This document shows, piece after piece, positions 22,022 through 34,457 of a DNA stretch of 64,000 bases. Within the stretch, counting starts at the first letter, position 1. The number at the start of each line of letters is the position of its first letter. A model generated the notes under the pieces. It was not told where the DNA came from. It saw only the letters and a list, made by a program, of their open reading frames with translations, and made no database searches. A program made the translations under genes and the position numbers. Source of the stretch: Simmondsia chinensis (taxonomy: Eukaryota > Streptophyta > Magnoliopsida > Caryophyllales > Simmondsiaceae); NCBI GenBank assembly GCA_018398585.1, contig JAGTTD010000010.1:4915501-4979500 (forward strand), read 5' to 3'.

Positions 22022-22486
22022 ATTTTCAATTTGAAGAAAAAAATTGGTTGGTGATTTTTTTGTACTTTTATTCATTGTTACTCTTCTTAGAAACGTTATC
22101 ACATTTAAAATGTCAAGATCATTATTTAAATGAAAATGATATTTGTATAATACTTGAATTCATTTAAATATGAAGTATTTGAAAATTTTTTGGCATTTTA
22201 TTTTGAATTTTTATTATATTACTATGTTGTATCTTAATGGCTGACACATTTTTCTCCTCGTTTTATTCTTATATCTTTGAAAGAATGACCTCTATTCTTC
22301 ATTGACAAAATTTTCCTTATATTATAAAAAATAATTGTGTAAAATATAGGCAAGTTTCTTCGAAAATGTTCATATAATTGCAGAACTACATTCGTCATAT
22401 TAACATTTTCGACAAAAATTAACCAAATTTGGATATATAATCATCGGACTCTAGCAAAATGTATTTATATATTGTCGTAATCATAA
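22022..22486. other. AT-rich spacer
   Basis: Nothing recognised. Confidence 0.35.
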
Positions 22487-22615
22487 GGTAATATTATTGT
22501 CAGAGCAAAATTATTATTATTAGAACAATATCGTTATTTCCAAGAAATTTTGAGGGCTATTATTTTTTATAAGTCGTATCATTACTTTGCCAATAATAAT
22601 TTTTGCGCTGGTAAT
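22487..22615. mobile_element. MITE family A, copy 4
   Basis: The left end GGTAATATTATTGTCAGAGC mirrors the right end, which reverse-complemented reads TAATTACCAGCGCAAAAATT with ATTATTGGCAAAG. It is non-coding, about 129 bp. Confidence 0.5.
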
Positions 22616-23679
22616 TAGAACTTGCTAATCATATATTATGTTAGTATTTCTAGCCAAATTAGTATGTAAACACTAAAAACTAGTCATATTTTTCCCTTAA
22701 AATATTAGTATAAAATACTAAGAGTTACACCTACCTTAAGCTTACTCATGTGTTAATGCCACCTTATTTTACCAAACTCTCCGGAAAAATTATATATATT
22801 TATATATTAATTATAATCTAGATACTAGATTATTAAAATTTAATACTTAATAATCTTTACTTATATTTTAATGATAGCATTACTTATTTTAAATACAAGT
22901 AGTGTTATAGTTAACCAATTTATGTAATTTTGCAGAGCAAACATTTATTACTTTATAAAAAGAATAGTTTTAATATTATTGTTTCAGGTCATTACCTTTA
23001 TGTAGTATTATTAGATTTAAAAATTGCATGCCGTAATTTATTTTTCTTAAAATAATAATAATTAAAATGAATATATAATTTAAATATTCAACTTATATAC
23101 TCAATAATGTGAAAAAACTATTAAATTGTAAAAATAATGGCAGCTTAAAAATTTGTAATATATATATATATGTTGAATATACAACTAAAATTATTTTTAG
23201 TGCCATTGCTCTAGTTCCCAATTGTGGAGCAAAATATTGCATATATTCAATTTTAAATTACGACATTTATTAAAAAAAATTTATAACATATATAATTCAT
23301 GGATATATAAATTAAAAAAACCCTACAAATACCCAATTGTTGCAACAAAATTGACAATTGAGTAATATGTCAAAATATAGTCACATAATAAAAATAACAT
23401 TAAATAGTAATATTTTAAAAGATAATAAACTTAAATTATATATTTTTAACAGGTAAGAAAAACACTCGATCTCTTACCTATTGTTAGAAGGACCAATTGA
23501 ATTCTAATACAAAGTCTAATTAAATTGAGTGAATGTCATTTACTTGATTTTGAAAAACTGGCCAAGTGTTGATTCTATTTGCCCTCCCTAAACAGATGAA
23601 ATACATAAAATAAACTAAAATTACATAGAATTAAATGTTTATAATATTACTCCAACAATGAAAGGGTCTTTTACTAAGT
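22616..23679. other. Very AT-rich spacer
   Basis: Long A/T runs and short (TA)n tracts (about 23158-23172). No gene, terminal repeat or coding-like frame is visible. Confidence 0.4.
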
Positions 23680-24115
23680 CCACATAAATTTTAGACGCAG
23701 TTTTAAAAATTCACCTATAGTTTTTATTTTTTTAACGTCACATCTAAATTTTCTAATAGTTTTTAATGTCATATCTCAACGTTAACGTCGTTAACAACCG
23801 TTATTTTTTAATTGATGTGGCCTCTAAAAAAAAATAATTTCAAAAATTAGAACTTATATTTAAAATATTTTAAAAATTTATACAAAATTATTTTAAATAT
23901 CTAAAGAGTTTTTAAATATTTTAAAAATAAATTTATATTTTAAAAAAAATATTTTTGAAATGTCACTTTAGAAAAAAAGCGATGGAGGTTAACGACGTTA
24001 ATATTAAGGTGTGACATTGAAAAATTTTAAAAATTTTAAGTATAACATTAAAAAATTAGAAAATTTACGTAATATTTTGAAACCACAGCTAAAATATAGA
24101 TAATTTTTAATTAAA
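23680..24115. mobile_element. MITE family B, complete copy upstream of the MYB gene
   Basis: A fold-back element with arms of about 160 bp. The left arm includes AACGTTAACGTCGTTAACAA and the right arm, reverse-complemented, CTTAATATTAACGTCGTTAA; the outer parts also pair (TTTTAGACGCAGTTTT with TTTAGCTGTGGTTTC). The centre is A/T. Long TIRs suggest a Mutator-like MITE. Arms of the same family lie at 50450 and at 58545/63598. It ends about 300 bp before the MYB start codon, so it forms part of that gene's upstream region. Confidence 0.6.
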
Positions 24116-24209
24116 AAAAAAACCTAAATAAAATAGATGAAAAATGGCAATAACAACAAAAGGAGGGAAAAGCCCACCAGCCATTCCCCCACAACCCCAC
24201 CCTCTCTCT

Positions 24210-24411
24210 AACCTATCTTACCAACTCGCATCTAGAAGCTCTTCACACCCCCTCTCTCTCTCTCTCTCTCTCCCCCCTCAATCCCCCCTATTTAATCCCA
24301 CCCCTTGAATCTTCAACAGGGAGGAGCCCTTCTTTCCCCACACCCACAACAACATAAACATAAAAAGATTCAATCTTGAATCACACCCAAAAGATCAAAC
24401 AAACAACTATA
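24210..24411 (+). promoter_or_regulatory. MYB promoter core and 5' UTR
   Basis: A CT microsatellite (24251-24272) and a TATA-like TATTTAAT (24289-24296) precede the start codon by about 115 bp, consistent with a short CA-rich 5' UTR. ACCAACT at 24220-24226 resembles the AC-type elements bound by R2R3-MYBs in phenylpropanoid promoters; autoregulation through it is only a guess. Confidence 0.5.
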
Positions 24412-25754
24412 ATGGGGAGGTCACCGTGCTGTGAGAAAGCGCACACCAACAAAGGGGCATGGACCAAGGAAGAAGACGACCGTTTAATTGCTTACATAAA
24501 GGCCCACGGCGAAGGGTGCTGGAGGTCACTCCCTAAAGCCGCGGGCTTGTTGCGGTGTGGCAAGAGTTGCAGGTTACGATGGATTAATTATCTTCGGCCT
24601 GATCTTAAGCGCGGTAATTTTACTGCTGAAGAGGATGAGCTTATTATCAAGCTACATAGCCTCCTTGGTAACAAGTATGTCTCCCTCAACACAACGAACT
24701 GACTTTTTCAAAATTTTAAACTGATGGGTTCATTATTAATTGCAGAAAAAAATGTTGGGTTGGGTCTTTTAGTGTGTTCTATTAATGATTTTACATGAGT
24801 CTAGTAAGAAAATTGGTGTCAGAGATACGAGAAAGAACAGATTGGCATAGAAATTTAGGGGACTATTTGAGTTAATGTCAGTTGGTTTTGGGATCCAATT
24901 CAATTTGGGATTATCAGTTGACTCGGTGAGATTTCACGTATTGAATTGTTGTGGGATGAGCACTTATGGGTCCAAAATTGTTTGGAATGATTGGGTTTTA
25001 AATATAAAGGGGTCTTGAATTCGAGTCTCGACTACTTTAGTTTTTATATTAAGATAATTGAAACTTTTATAAATTGTAAGTGGGTGTTGAGACATTGAGA
25101 GAATATAGAATTAGTTTTATGTTCTAATATGTTTTCGATACTAATGCTTATTATAATTAATGTGCAAATAGTAGTAGATGAGAATAGAAAATGATATCAA
25201 ACACGCCACTTGACAAATTTATGAAATTTAGAAAACAACATCTAAAATTTTAAATTTTGGGTTAACTTTGCAGGTGGTCATTGATAGCGGCAAGATTACC
25301 GGGAAGAACAGATAACGAGATAAAGAACTATTGGAACACCCACATCAAGCGAAAGCTTCTAAACAGGGGAATTGACCCAGTAACACACCGGCCACTAAAC
25401 GAGGCGGCTGGGGACGTGCCAGCCACCACCACGACCACAACCATCTCTTTCTCAACCGGATCGGAACCCGAAGAGAAACCCAAAACGGGTTCGGTTTTCA
25501 AGGAGGACCCGGATCCGATGACCCAAGAATGGCGGTGCCCGGATTTGAATTTGGAGCTCCGTATTAGCCCACCGGAGCCACTTGAAGCAGGAGAGAGAAA
25601 TTACACCAATGGAAGTACTCTTTACTTTAGTGGCGGTGGTATCGCCGGAGGCGGTGGCATCGGTGGCGGCGCCGGTGGGAGTGTAGGGTGCTATGACTTC
25701 TTAGGGTTGAGAAGTACTGGGGCGTTGGACTATAGAAGCTTGGAAATGAAGTGA
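24412..25754 (+). CDS. MYB4-like: R2R3-MYB transcriptional repressor, subgroup 4 (MYB4/MYB308-like)
   Basis: Two exons: 24412-24674 and 25274-25754, spliced GTATGT...TTTGCAG within the Lys88 codon, giving 247 residues. The start is the ATG in ATAATGGGGAGG, giving [10 protein letters not shown], the canonical N-terminus. R2 has Trp17, Trp37 and Trp57; R3 has Phe70, Trp89 and Trp108, and recognition helices are intact. The bHLH-interaction motif [DE]Lx2[RK]x3Lx6Lx3R runs Glu76-Arg95. After R3 come the C1 motif [16 protein letters not shown] (116-131), the EAR repression motif [12 protein letters not shown] (177-188) and the C4 motif FLGLx7LDYRSLEMK (230-247). The C3 zinc-finger-like cysteine motif of many subgroup-4 members is missing; a Gly-rich stretch (208-226) sits there. 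Family members repress phenylpropanoid and lignin genes in the nucleus, so that role is inferred. The CDS looks intact. Confidence 0.95.
24675..25273 (+). other. MYB intron
   Basis: 599 bp, AT-rich, donor GTATGT and acceptor TTTGCAG. The position, between GNK and WSLIA in R3, is the conserved intron site of plant R2R3-MYBs. The usual first intron within R2 is absent, as in AtMYB4-type genes. Confidence 0.92.
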
Positions 25755-26864
25755 ATAATGTAGAGGGTAAAATTGGAATTAACGTGAGTAGAAATTTTTT
25801 TACCGATAAATATCATAGATACCTCCAGAACTATTCTTTGAAATCGAAGATAATTTCTTAACTTTCAGGTTTTTGGAAGACTGACAAATTGTATCAGTTA
25901 GAAATCTGATTTAGTTCTGTTAGTTTATTTAACTCTATCAACGATCAAAATTACAAAATGTGAGAAAGTAGTGATCAATATATAAACTTAGTTGGTTACT
26001 CTATCTAATGTTACTTAGTTTTAGAATGTAACTCGTTTGGACTTATATATGTCCACTCTTTGGATCGAGCTTGTGGTCCATTGAAATTTAACATAAAAGG
26101 TCTAATTTTAATTTTGATGGTTAAAAAAATGAAAAAAGTGAAAAAATTTTAATACCCAGTTTAACTGATACAAAGAGATCTGATGAAATTAAAAGTTAAG
26201 AAATCTGTATAATTTAAGAAATAGTTTGAGGGAAGTTTTATGATATTTATCTTGTTTTTTTTTTTTTTTGTGCGTCCACTGATTCGAGTTATATATACGA
26301 TTTACTTTTAGTAAGAAGTTGGATGAAGAATAGAAAGGTAAGAGTAGAGCATATAAGAAAGAAAACATTTGTATTATTTTGTGGATGATCTTTGTGTAAT
26401 TCTCTCTCTTTACTTGTAGAAAATTGTATAATTTTTTAATTAGATGACTATTATTTTTTAATACAAGATTACATAATTATAATTTGGTTGTTGATCAACC
26501 TTATTAGTGTGATTAATTTACCCTATTTCTCACTTTTTTTTTTTGGCTTTTTAAATTCATTTTTGAAGTGATATTTAAGTTGTTTTAATTATCTAGATTT
26601 AAAATCTCTAATATGCAAAGTGAGTAGTATAATTGATATATCAATTCTAACAGTGTTTTAGATAAGGACACTGATTAGAAAAGTTAACATCATGGGCAGT
26701 TGGGTAATTGAGTTAGGACATATGATTGGATAACTTGTCTTGTGGATTTCGGCGCCAAATCCTCAATTGATATCGATTGTGTGTTATGATGAACTAGGAA
26801 GACCCTTTTTTAAAAAGAACTCTAACATTTTTTCGTTATCCTTTCGGAATAATCTTCAAACGGT
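25755..26864. other. MYB 3' flank and spacer
   Basis: Probably begins with the MYB 3' UTR; the poly(A) site cannot be fixed by eye. No other gene is seen. Confidence 0.4.
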
Positions 26865-27085
26865 CAGAGCTGGTCGTGACATTTTCAAGGCTCTAAACAA
26901 AATTTTTTTTTTGATCAACAAAAGAACAGCCCTAAACTAGAATTTCAAATGGGATTTTTCGAACACAATAAATTATTAAAATTTTAATAATAGAATTTAT
27001 TACTATTAACAATAGATGCTCTAAAAATTACAATCTCAAAAATTTGAAAGCCTCAAAAATTTAGAAGTCCAAAGTGATTGCTTGA
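26865..27085. mobile_element. Possible hAT-type MITE, family E copy 1
   Basis: The left end CAGAGCTGGTCGTGACATTT then CAAGGCTC matches the left end at 28277 (GGCTGGTCCTGACATTTTCG). The internal sequence (aaattattaa...taatagaatttattacta) also matches. The right terminus is unclear and no TSD is visible. Confidence 0.4.
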
Positions 27086-27218
27086 AGTTATATCCGAGTA
27101 TAATTCAAAGTTTACTTACATGTGTACCTGACTACTTTTAAGGGAAAAAGCTGCACTGATCTACGTAACAACTTGATTCAATATGTATAGTTGTTTGTCT
27201 GGACACTCAATTTTCCTA

Positions 27219-27221
<3 letters not shown>

Positions 27222-27253
<32 letters not shown>
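27222..27253. repeat. (CT)n microsatellite
   Basis: An uninterrupted CT dinucleotide run of about 16 units. Confidence 0.95.
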
Positions 27254-27254
<1 letters not shown>

Positions 27255-28268
27255 GCCTTGGTGTTTCAAACTTTTTTCAACAATTAACGAAAAAGTCGCA
27301 ATATAAATTAGACATATTCATAAAAGTGAGGCAAGAGTCAACACATAATAAAAACGTGCAACATAAAAGAACAAAAAAGGGATGCTTCAAGCAATAATGA
27401 AATATAGTGTAAAACAAAAGACCCACGTAGGAGGCAAGAACTTTTCTTTCCATCACTGCCAGTAAGACCCATGTAAAATCTCCACAGCTAATTCCAGATT
27501 GGACGTAATAAGGCTTCGTGCAGCTTCCCTGTCGCGGATCATCTTCAAAACTGGGCGCCATCTTCCCTCTTAGCTTTGATCATGGTGCGCATTTCGACTT
27601 AGGGTGCGACAGCTTTTTGCATCTATGTTTTCTTTTTTTTTTTTTATTTCAATTTTGTGTTTACCAGCTGTTTTCCCCTGTACTTCTTAGTGGACTTTTT
27701 TTCCTCGTAACTAAAACGAAGTGTAAAATAGAAGGCACTATCAACCCATACTTAATGATTACTCCTAAAACTGAAACATGTCATTCACCAAAATATAAAG
27801 TATAATGTAATTTGTTCAGCGTTCTCTACTGTATTTTGCTAACAATTACATTAATTTGTCTAGTCGATTGCTACGACTAACCTATAAATAAGCAAATTAT
27901 TAATTTATAGCGATAATTGAGTACAAGTCACAAACAACAATAGGTGTCACAATGAGAAATAAAAGAGAAGCAAAACAAACACAATATAAAATACACTAGT
28001 CATCAAAAGGCTTCGAAGATCTTTCCTTTTCCTTTTGATAATCGAAATCCATCATACATTAATGACAGAGGGAGTACACCAACACCTGCCACGAAATACT
28101 TCCATTCAAAAGCACCTTAAACACCTATCCTTTATCTAATCGGCGACAATATAAGGTTCAAACCAAAGCAATTAACGGTCGAAACTTGCATACAATTCAC
28201 TTAGCAAGGATGCTCGCAATGTGTTTTGCTTTCCTTTTATATGGATAGAAGTCACATAATTAGACAAG
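27254..28268. other. Spacer, nothing recognised
   Basis: Two overlapping small frames on opposite strands (27277-27561 minus and 27518-27805 plus) have no recognisable domain. About 27515-27610 is less AT-rich than its surroundings, but I cannot identify it. Confidence 0.35.
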
Positions 28269-28276
28269 CTCTTAAG

Positions 28277-28483
28277 TTGGGCTGGTCCTGACATTTTCGA
28301 GCCTTCAATCAAAATTGTCAAATCAGACCCTTTATATACAACAAATTATAATAATTTTGACTATAAAATTTACTAATACTAATAATTGATACTTTAAAAA
28401 TCACAACTTCAAAAGTCTGGTGCCCTTAAAATTCGGGGGCCCCAAGCGGGTACTCGAGTTTCTTGGGGTTATGTTCGGCCCTG
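28277..28483. mobile_element. Non-autonomous hAT MITE, 207 bp, family E copy 2
   Basis: A perfect 8-bp duplication CTCTTAAG lies at 28269-28276 and 28484-28491. The right terminus, reverse-complemented, is CAGGGCCGAACATAAC and the left is TTGGGCTGGTCCTGAC, imperfect TIRs of the CAGGGCCGG type common in plant hAT MITEs. It is AT-rich inside and non-coding. Confidence 0.7.
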
Positions 28484-28491
28484 CTCTTAAG

Positions 28492-29219
28492 AGTACGAGT
28501 CTTGTAATGGATGAACCCTAACCTCCATCGAGTCCTTGATATTGAGTTGCAGCAATGAACTCCAATTAACAAGTTTGACTTAACTATTAATTTCATTGTT
28601 TGTACTCGTTGCTTATCTATTGAAATTTCAAACTCCAAGCAAATCGCTTCGAACTCAGCTCCATTTTTAAGTGGAAAGTCATCCGATCTGTATCTACTTT
28701 TTGCTCCATACCTCCGTACTCATTCCAATTTGTGTATCTAACAGTTATCCGTACCTTTCCACGTGTAATTATTTAAAATCAACATTTGGAATCCAATTAT
28801 ATTTTGCCACATTTTATCATAGAGAAATTAAATGCATATATCTTTGTCTGTTTTTAAATTAACTAAATAAAAATTGAGGCAAGTGGCTCGGGGTAGATAT
28901 GAGGTTAGTAAGGAGGGAACAACAATTGTATACATGTACTTATCCCAAACCCATATGGTAGGTATTTCGATGTGTATCTTATCATTACCTGCTAGTCGTC
29001 TCACTTGGCTACATGACTACAAATAATGGGTTTTTACCTACTTCGTTGCCATCTGTAATGATTCAGTTGGAATAATTATCCTATTAAGCCAATATTAAGA
29101 ACAATAACCTTACCATTTACAAGTGGAGATAAATAAACAAAAAAAAAAAAAATCAATTCATGACGGACAATTTTAGGATCTATTTGATTGGGGGGGATTA
29201 TTTTCTCTCCTATTTCGAT
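28492..29219. other. Spacer, nothing recognised
   Basis: AT-rich intergenic sequence. The open frame 28671-28862 has no recognisable domain. Confidence 0.35.
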
Positions 29220-29537
29220 TAGGGTAATTATACATTAGTATCATAAGTTTTGATGTATTAATTTTTAATTGACTAATTTTTTTTGATGTATTAATTTTTA
29301 ATTGACTAATTTTTTAGAATAATTTTTTAGTCCAAAAATTTCATATATTTAATAAATAGTCCAAAAATGATGTAAAAGAATTAAAATGAAGCTTATTTTA
29401 CACCCTTACACAATGTTATTTGGACTATTTTAATTAAAATATGTATTTTTTGGACTAAAAAATTATTTTACAAAGTATATAGACTAAAAAAATTTAATAA
29501 ATCAAACGTCGGGATACGAATGTCGAATTTGCCTTTT
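29220..29537. mobile_element. Long-TIR non-autonomous element, family F
   Basis: The left arm (GTAATTATACATTAGTATCA then TAAGTTTTGATGTATTAATT) mirrors the right end, which reverse-complemented reads GCAAATTCGACATTCGTATC then CGACGTTTGATTTATTAAAT. The left arm carries an internal tandem duplication of 33 bp (29249-29314). It is non-coding. Confidence 0.5.
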
Positions 29538-30686
29538 TTATTATTCTCTTACATGAATGATAAGTAATAATCACCTAAAGAGAATAATTTTCTTCATGTC
29601 GGAGAATTTGATCCCTTACAACAATAAGGCCTACTATTTTCCTTTTCGAGAAACATTATCTGTCATAATTTTACATTCTCAATCTTGCAGCCACTTCAAA
29701 TGTACGAAATAGGAACTTCAAAATTATATGATAGAATTATTTTCCTAAACTACATGAAAAAAATTTGAGAAAATAAAAATTAATTTTTTGCCAAGATTAT
29801 TTAAAAGAAGAATTCTTTTTCGAAAAAAATGCTTTGTCCAACTAAATAGAATCTTAATATCTTATATATCAAATTTAACTGTGTATTTAAATTCTATAAT
29901 ATTATATGGTAGGACTCCCATCAGATGAGAGGATGATCAGTGATAGAAAAAAAAAATAGTGACAACTATTTCTAAATTAAGAAAATCTTAATCATCAACA
30001 AGATTTAAAAATTGTTTTTACTAACTCTCATTAGAGTTAATGACCCAAATTTTCTTGATTTCGATCTAATGGTTACTATTTTTCCTTTCATTTTTCATCC
30101 ATTCATATGAGTGCTGCTCATATATAGGGACCCCTAGATATAAATCAAAGAAATCTTTATCATTGATCCTAATCAGGGTTGTAAAAATAATTTTAAAATA
30201 TAATCCCTTAATTTAGATATAAGGGTCCATATTCTCTTCTCTGATCTATCACCCTTTTATGTCTGAGTTATATATACAGGACAGTTTTTGCTAATATTTG
30301 GACAATTTTAACATAATAAACTCAAAAACGTATTTACAATCTTCTAGACATGAAATAAAAATTGTTCTATCAATAACACTAACTTATATATATCACGAAA
30401 ATCATTGCTCGAACGAAAAAAGGGTAGGACCTAAAAAGTGATGCATACCAAAATGGGAGATGAAACAAACCTAATCTAAAGAAAGGGAGAATATAAATGC
30501 AATTAATTGCATTCACAAACATCAACATCCAACTTCACCTACCTGCCCCTTTGGATAAACATGGCTAACCCTTTATTCCTTATGCGGTTCTAACATTTCT
30601 CTTTTTTGCTTATTTCACCCCATTATTTGCCTAACATTTAATTATTTTGTAAATGGTCTACTTACATCGAAAATACGGAACCTACG
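29538..30686. other. AT-rich spacer
   Basis: No gene or clear repeat recognised. Confidence 0.4.
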
Positions 30687-30942
30687 AGGGTACCAACATG
30701 CAAGCACCGAATCCCATTAGAACTCTGAAGTTAAGCATACTTAAGCGAGAGTATTACCAATATGGTTGACTTCCTGGGAAGTCTCGTGTTGCACCCCTCA
30801 GGTTGGGGGTTCTCAGAAAGTCTCTTTTCAAGTTAGCACCCTGAAGGGGGAAGACTGCGTACATTCCACCCTCTTCCCCCTGGGCGCTTAGCTGGAAAGC
30901 CTTGGGGCACTGAAAATGTTACTTTTGTTGCTTTTTTTTTTT
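30687..30942 (+). mobile_element. 5S rRNA-headed SINE, full-length copy S2
   Basis: The head of about 110 bp (30687-30798) matches 5S rRNA: GAATCCCATTAGAACTCTGA, then AGTTAAGCAT (box A), then TTGACTTCCTGGGAAGT (box C) and TCGTGTTGCACCCCT. The body (AGGTTGGGGGTTCTC, then GACTGCGTACATTCCACCCT) and a T/G tail follow. The joint between the two parts is at the same place as in S1. Many substitutions separate S1 and S2, so they are independent old insertions. Confidence 0.7.
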
Positions 30943-31486
30943 ATCGTAAATATGGAAATAGAGAGTCAGTTTATAAAGTTCCGTCTCCCTTGGCTTGCTA
31001 AGTCTTGAGGGGCTTAAAGGGCCACATGCTCGCGCATAGAGCTTGTTTGAGCTGGCTGGCCTGTGCTTCACAGCTTGGTGTGGTTTAGACTTTTTATGAT
31101 TCGAAATTTAGACTTTACAATTGGTTTGTTAATATTGTCGAGCTGTTAACTGCCGTATATCCACCTACGCTTTCATGTCAAACTTCACATTATAGAACCG
31201 GATTTTTTGTTATCCCGTAACTACTTGATACTCCCAGTTGTTATATTTTATGTCCTATGAATTGGATGCTTTGAAGGCGTGCTTAAGACACACATACTCG
31301 CATAAATCATTCTCCTATATCTTCTCTCGCATTAATTAATCTTCCTTTTACATACCTATTTGCTTGATGTTCTTTTCTTCAGTTACTAAGCAAATTGGGA
31401 CGTGTTTTACTCCTCTATTCTAGAGAGCACTTCAGTGGTTGACGTCATGTTCACCATGAGAGTCTGTGTGCCATTTGGTTCTATTG
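30943..31486. other. Probable 5' LTR/leader of Copia-2, unrecognisable otherwise
   Basis: This lies directly upstream of the split PBS of Copia-2 and so should hold its 5' LTR, but I cannot delimit LTR ends or find a matching 3' LTR. Confidence 0.3.
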
Positions 31487-31491
31487 TATCG

Positions 31492-31942
31492 TGTTAGGAA
31501 TATGCCTCAAATTATTAGGATTTATGAGGAGGCAAGCAGGGAGCACGCCGATCGATAGGGAGAAGAAGCCGATCGATTGGGAAAAGTACGCAGATGAATC
31601 CCGCATCCAGAGGGTCCACCGATTGATTGGGACCCCCCGATCAATCGGGAGTCTATTCTTCACAGGGCTATATATATGACCCTAGGGTTCACGTGTTTAG
31701 TATCCAATTAAAGTGAGTGCCGACGTCATCCTTGAGAGAAAGAGAGAAGTGAATTGTAATTCATCTATTCTCAAATCAATAAAAGTCTCCATCTCCACCC
31801 GTGGTTTTCTCCCCTCTCGATTGAAGAGGGGTTTCCACGTAAATCATTGTGTGGTTTTTTGTTCTCTTTTATCCGTATTACTTCTTATTTGGTAGTAGTA
31901 TTGGATTCGAATTAAGTACTTGGGATTCCGTATATCCGCACA
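31492..31942 (+). repeat. Copia-3 5' LTR
   Basis: Contains four decayed palindromes of the CGATCGATCG set (CGATCGATAGG, CGATCGATTGG, CGATTGATTGG, CGATCAATCGG; about 31550-31650), then TATATATGA as the TATA region, CAATAAAAG at about 31778 and the end CCGCACA. Confidence 0.88.
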
Positions 31943-31979
31943 ATTTGGTATGAGAGCCCTTGTTGTTCATTTTGGTACT

Positions 31980-32919
31980 ATGATGTCAACAATTAAATCT
32001 AAAGTAGAGAAGTTTGGTGGTCAAGGGAGTTTCAATTTGTGGCAAGTCCGCGTTAAAGGTCTCCTAACACAGAATGGCTTGAAGAAAGCACAGAATGGAA
32101 ATGAGAAGAAACCGCATAGTTTATTTGAAGCACAATGGGAGGAGTTAGATGAGAAGGCACTCACAGCTGTTCAGATGTGTCTTACAGATAATGTTCTGAC
32201 AGAAGTCTTGGAGGTGAAAACCACTAAGGAGTTGTGGGAGAAGCTGCAGGAGATGTTATGCTTCAAATCAGTTTCTAATAAGCTCGCAATCAAGCATCGG
32301 TTATTTATGTTTCGTATGTCGGAAGGTACATCTCTTAAGAACCATATTAATGAATTTAACTCTATAATTCAAGAGTTAAAAGAAATGGATGATGCCCCTA
32401 ATGATGAAGATCAGGCTATGTTGTTATTGTATTCACTCTCTAATTCATATAAAGGCTTTGTAGAAAGCATGATATATAGTGGTAGGTCAACTATCACAAT
32501 TAATGAAGTTAAGAGGAACCTAGTAAGCAAAGAACGAGTAGATAAAGAATTATCTGACTCTGTGAATGTCTTTGGTAATGGTTTGTTTGTGCGGTAGAAC
32601 TGAGAATAGAGGGCTTGATGGTGGAAAGAAGTCAAGGTCTAAGTCCAGATATAAGAACCTATCATGTAACTTTTGTCACAAGATATGGCACATAAAGAAA
32701 AATTGTTATAAGCCTAAGAATATGCAGAAAGAAGATAACAGGAAAGACCATAATAGAGGTGATAAGTCCGCCGAGGCAAGTGTAGTTGAAGATGAGGGTG
32801 ATGTTGATGTTCTTTTAGTAACCGAATCCCAAGCCAGATCCAAGGATAAGTGGATCATGGATTCAGGTTGTTCTTATCATATTTGTCCTAATAGAGACTG
32901 GTTCACCACATACAAGTGA
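31980..32919 (+). pseudogene. Copia-3 gag and protease remnant
   Basis: Gag starts at the tandem ATG at 31980 and retains the usual FNLWQVRVKGLLTQNGLKKA block. It is cut by a TAG at 32595-32597 with a frame change. The knuckle NFCHKIWHIKKNC keeps all Cys/His ligands (with C two residues upstream) but has Trp where Gly normally precedes His. The protease active site IMDSGCSYH is intact, unlike Copia-1 and Copia-4. A stop at 32917-32919 ends the frame. Confidence 0.8.
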
Positions 32920-32937
32920 ATTCAGGGTGGAGTAGTC

Positions 32938-34455
32938 TTGATGGGCAATGATGCCACTTGTAAGGTTATGGATGTAGGAACAATCGGAGTTAAGATGTTC
33001 GATAGTACTATCAGGATACTTAGTGACGTGCGACACGTCCCAGACTTGAAAAAGAACCTTATCTCTTCAGGTACCCTTGAGTCACATGGGTACAAGTACA
33101 CAACTGAAGGTGGAGCTATGAGGGTCAGTAAGGGTGCGTTGATTGTGATGAAGGTTAGAAGGGTAGGAACCTTGTATGAGCTTGTAGGTTCTACCGTGAC
33201 AGGGTCAGGGGCCGTTTCTACAACTATGTCAGAATCAGATATTACCAAGATGTGGCACATGAGATTGGGTCATATGGATGATAAGGGTCTGAGAGAGTTG
33301 AGCAAGAGGGGTTTATTGTGTGGTCAATCTACAAGGCTGATGCAGTTCTGTGAGTATTGCATCTATGGGAAGCAGAAGAAAGTTAGCTTCAAGCAGGCAG
33401 TGCATCAGACTAAAAAAACGCTAGATTATGTTCATTCAGATTTGGGGGGACCGTCCAGAGTTGCTTCCAAATGAGGTTCCAGGTATCTTCTAACCTTCAC
33501 TGATGATTATTCAAGAAAAGTTTGGATCTATTTTCTTAAGTAGAAAAACAAAGTTTATGAAGTCTTTAAGAAGTAGAAGACGCTTCTTGAAAAACAGATA
33601 GGGAAGCAGATAAAGAGGTTGAGGACTGATAATCGTCTTGAATTTGTTGAGGGTGATTTCCTCAAATTCTGTGAGAACCAAGGCATTGTCAGACACAAGA
33701 CTTGTACAGGTCGACATCAACAGAACGGAGTGGCAGAAAGACTGAATAGGACGTTACTGGAGAATGCTTGATGTATGCTATCCAATGCAGGTTTAGGGAG
33801 AGAATGGTGGGCAGAGGCAGTTAACATGGCGTGTTACTTAGTGAACCGTTCACCTCATTCATCGCTTCAGTTGAAGACTCCAGAAGAGGTATGCTCTGGA
33901 TCCCCTATTGATTACTCTCATTTAAGAATTTTCGGTTGTCCTGCTCATGCTTATTTAAATGATGGGAAGCTAGAGCCTAGAGCCAAGAAGTGTATCTTTC
34001 TTGGTTATACGTCAGGTGTGAAGGGATTTCGTTTATGGGATCCAAAATCTCATAAATTTCTCACTAGTAGGGATGTTACATTTGATGAGTCTGCCCTACT
34101 ACATCCGCCACACACGCCCTCCTTATTTCGGGATTTGGGTCAGGCGCAGAAGCCTGATGATAGTCAAATACAGTCAGATAGTTTAGATCAGCGGCAGGTA
34201 GTTCAGATTGAGAGTATACAGGCACTTCCAGTACAGGTTTTTGATGAGAATACTATTGTTGGTGGAAAGCAGAAAAGACAAATTAGGCCGGCACAGAGAT
34301 GTGGGTATGAGGAGATGATAGCCTATGCCCTTACTACAGTTGAGATAGTGAAAGATTCTGAACCGTCTACATATTCAGGCGCTGTATCTAGATCTGACTC
34401 AAAGAAGTGGCTAATGGCCATGCCTGAAGAAATGGAGTCATTACAGAAGAACTAG
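32938..34455 (+). pseudogene. Copia-3 protease end and integrase remnant
   Basis: It contains WHMRLGHMDD and CEYCIYGKQ of the pre-integrase zinc region, then HSDLGG with the first catalytic Asp. A stop at 33472-33474 and further stops near 33541 and 33574 break the core; the frame resumes at 33775 in the C-terminal part (MLSNAGLGREWWAEAV, then KKCIFLGYTSGVKGFRLWD). The second catalytic region reads DNRLEF rather than DNGLEF. Confidence 0.8.
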
Positions 34456-34457
34456 AC

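Noticed and set aside
31487..31500. Copia-3 as a solo-LTR pair or tandem array
   Set aside because: The perfect TATCG duplication flanks the outer ends of the two LTRs with one complete internal region, so it is a single full-length insertion.
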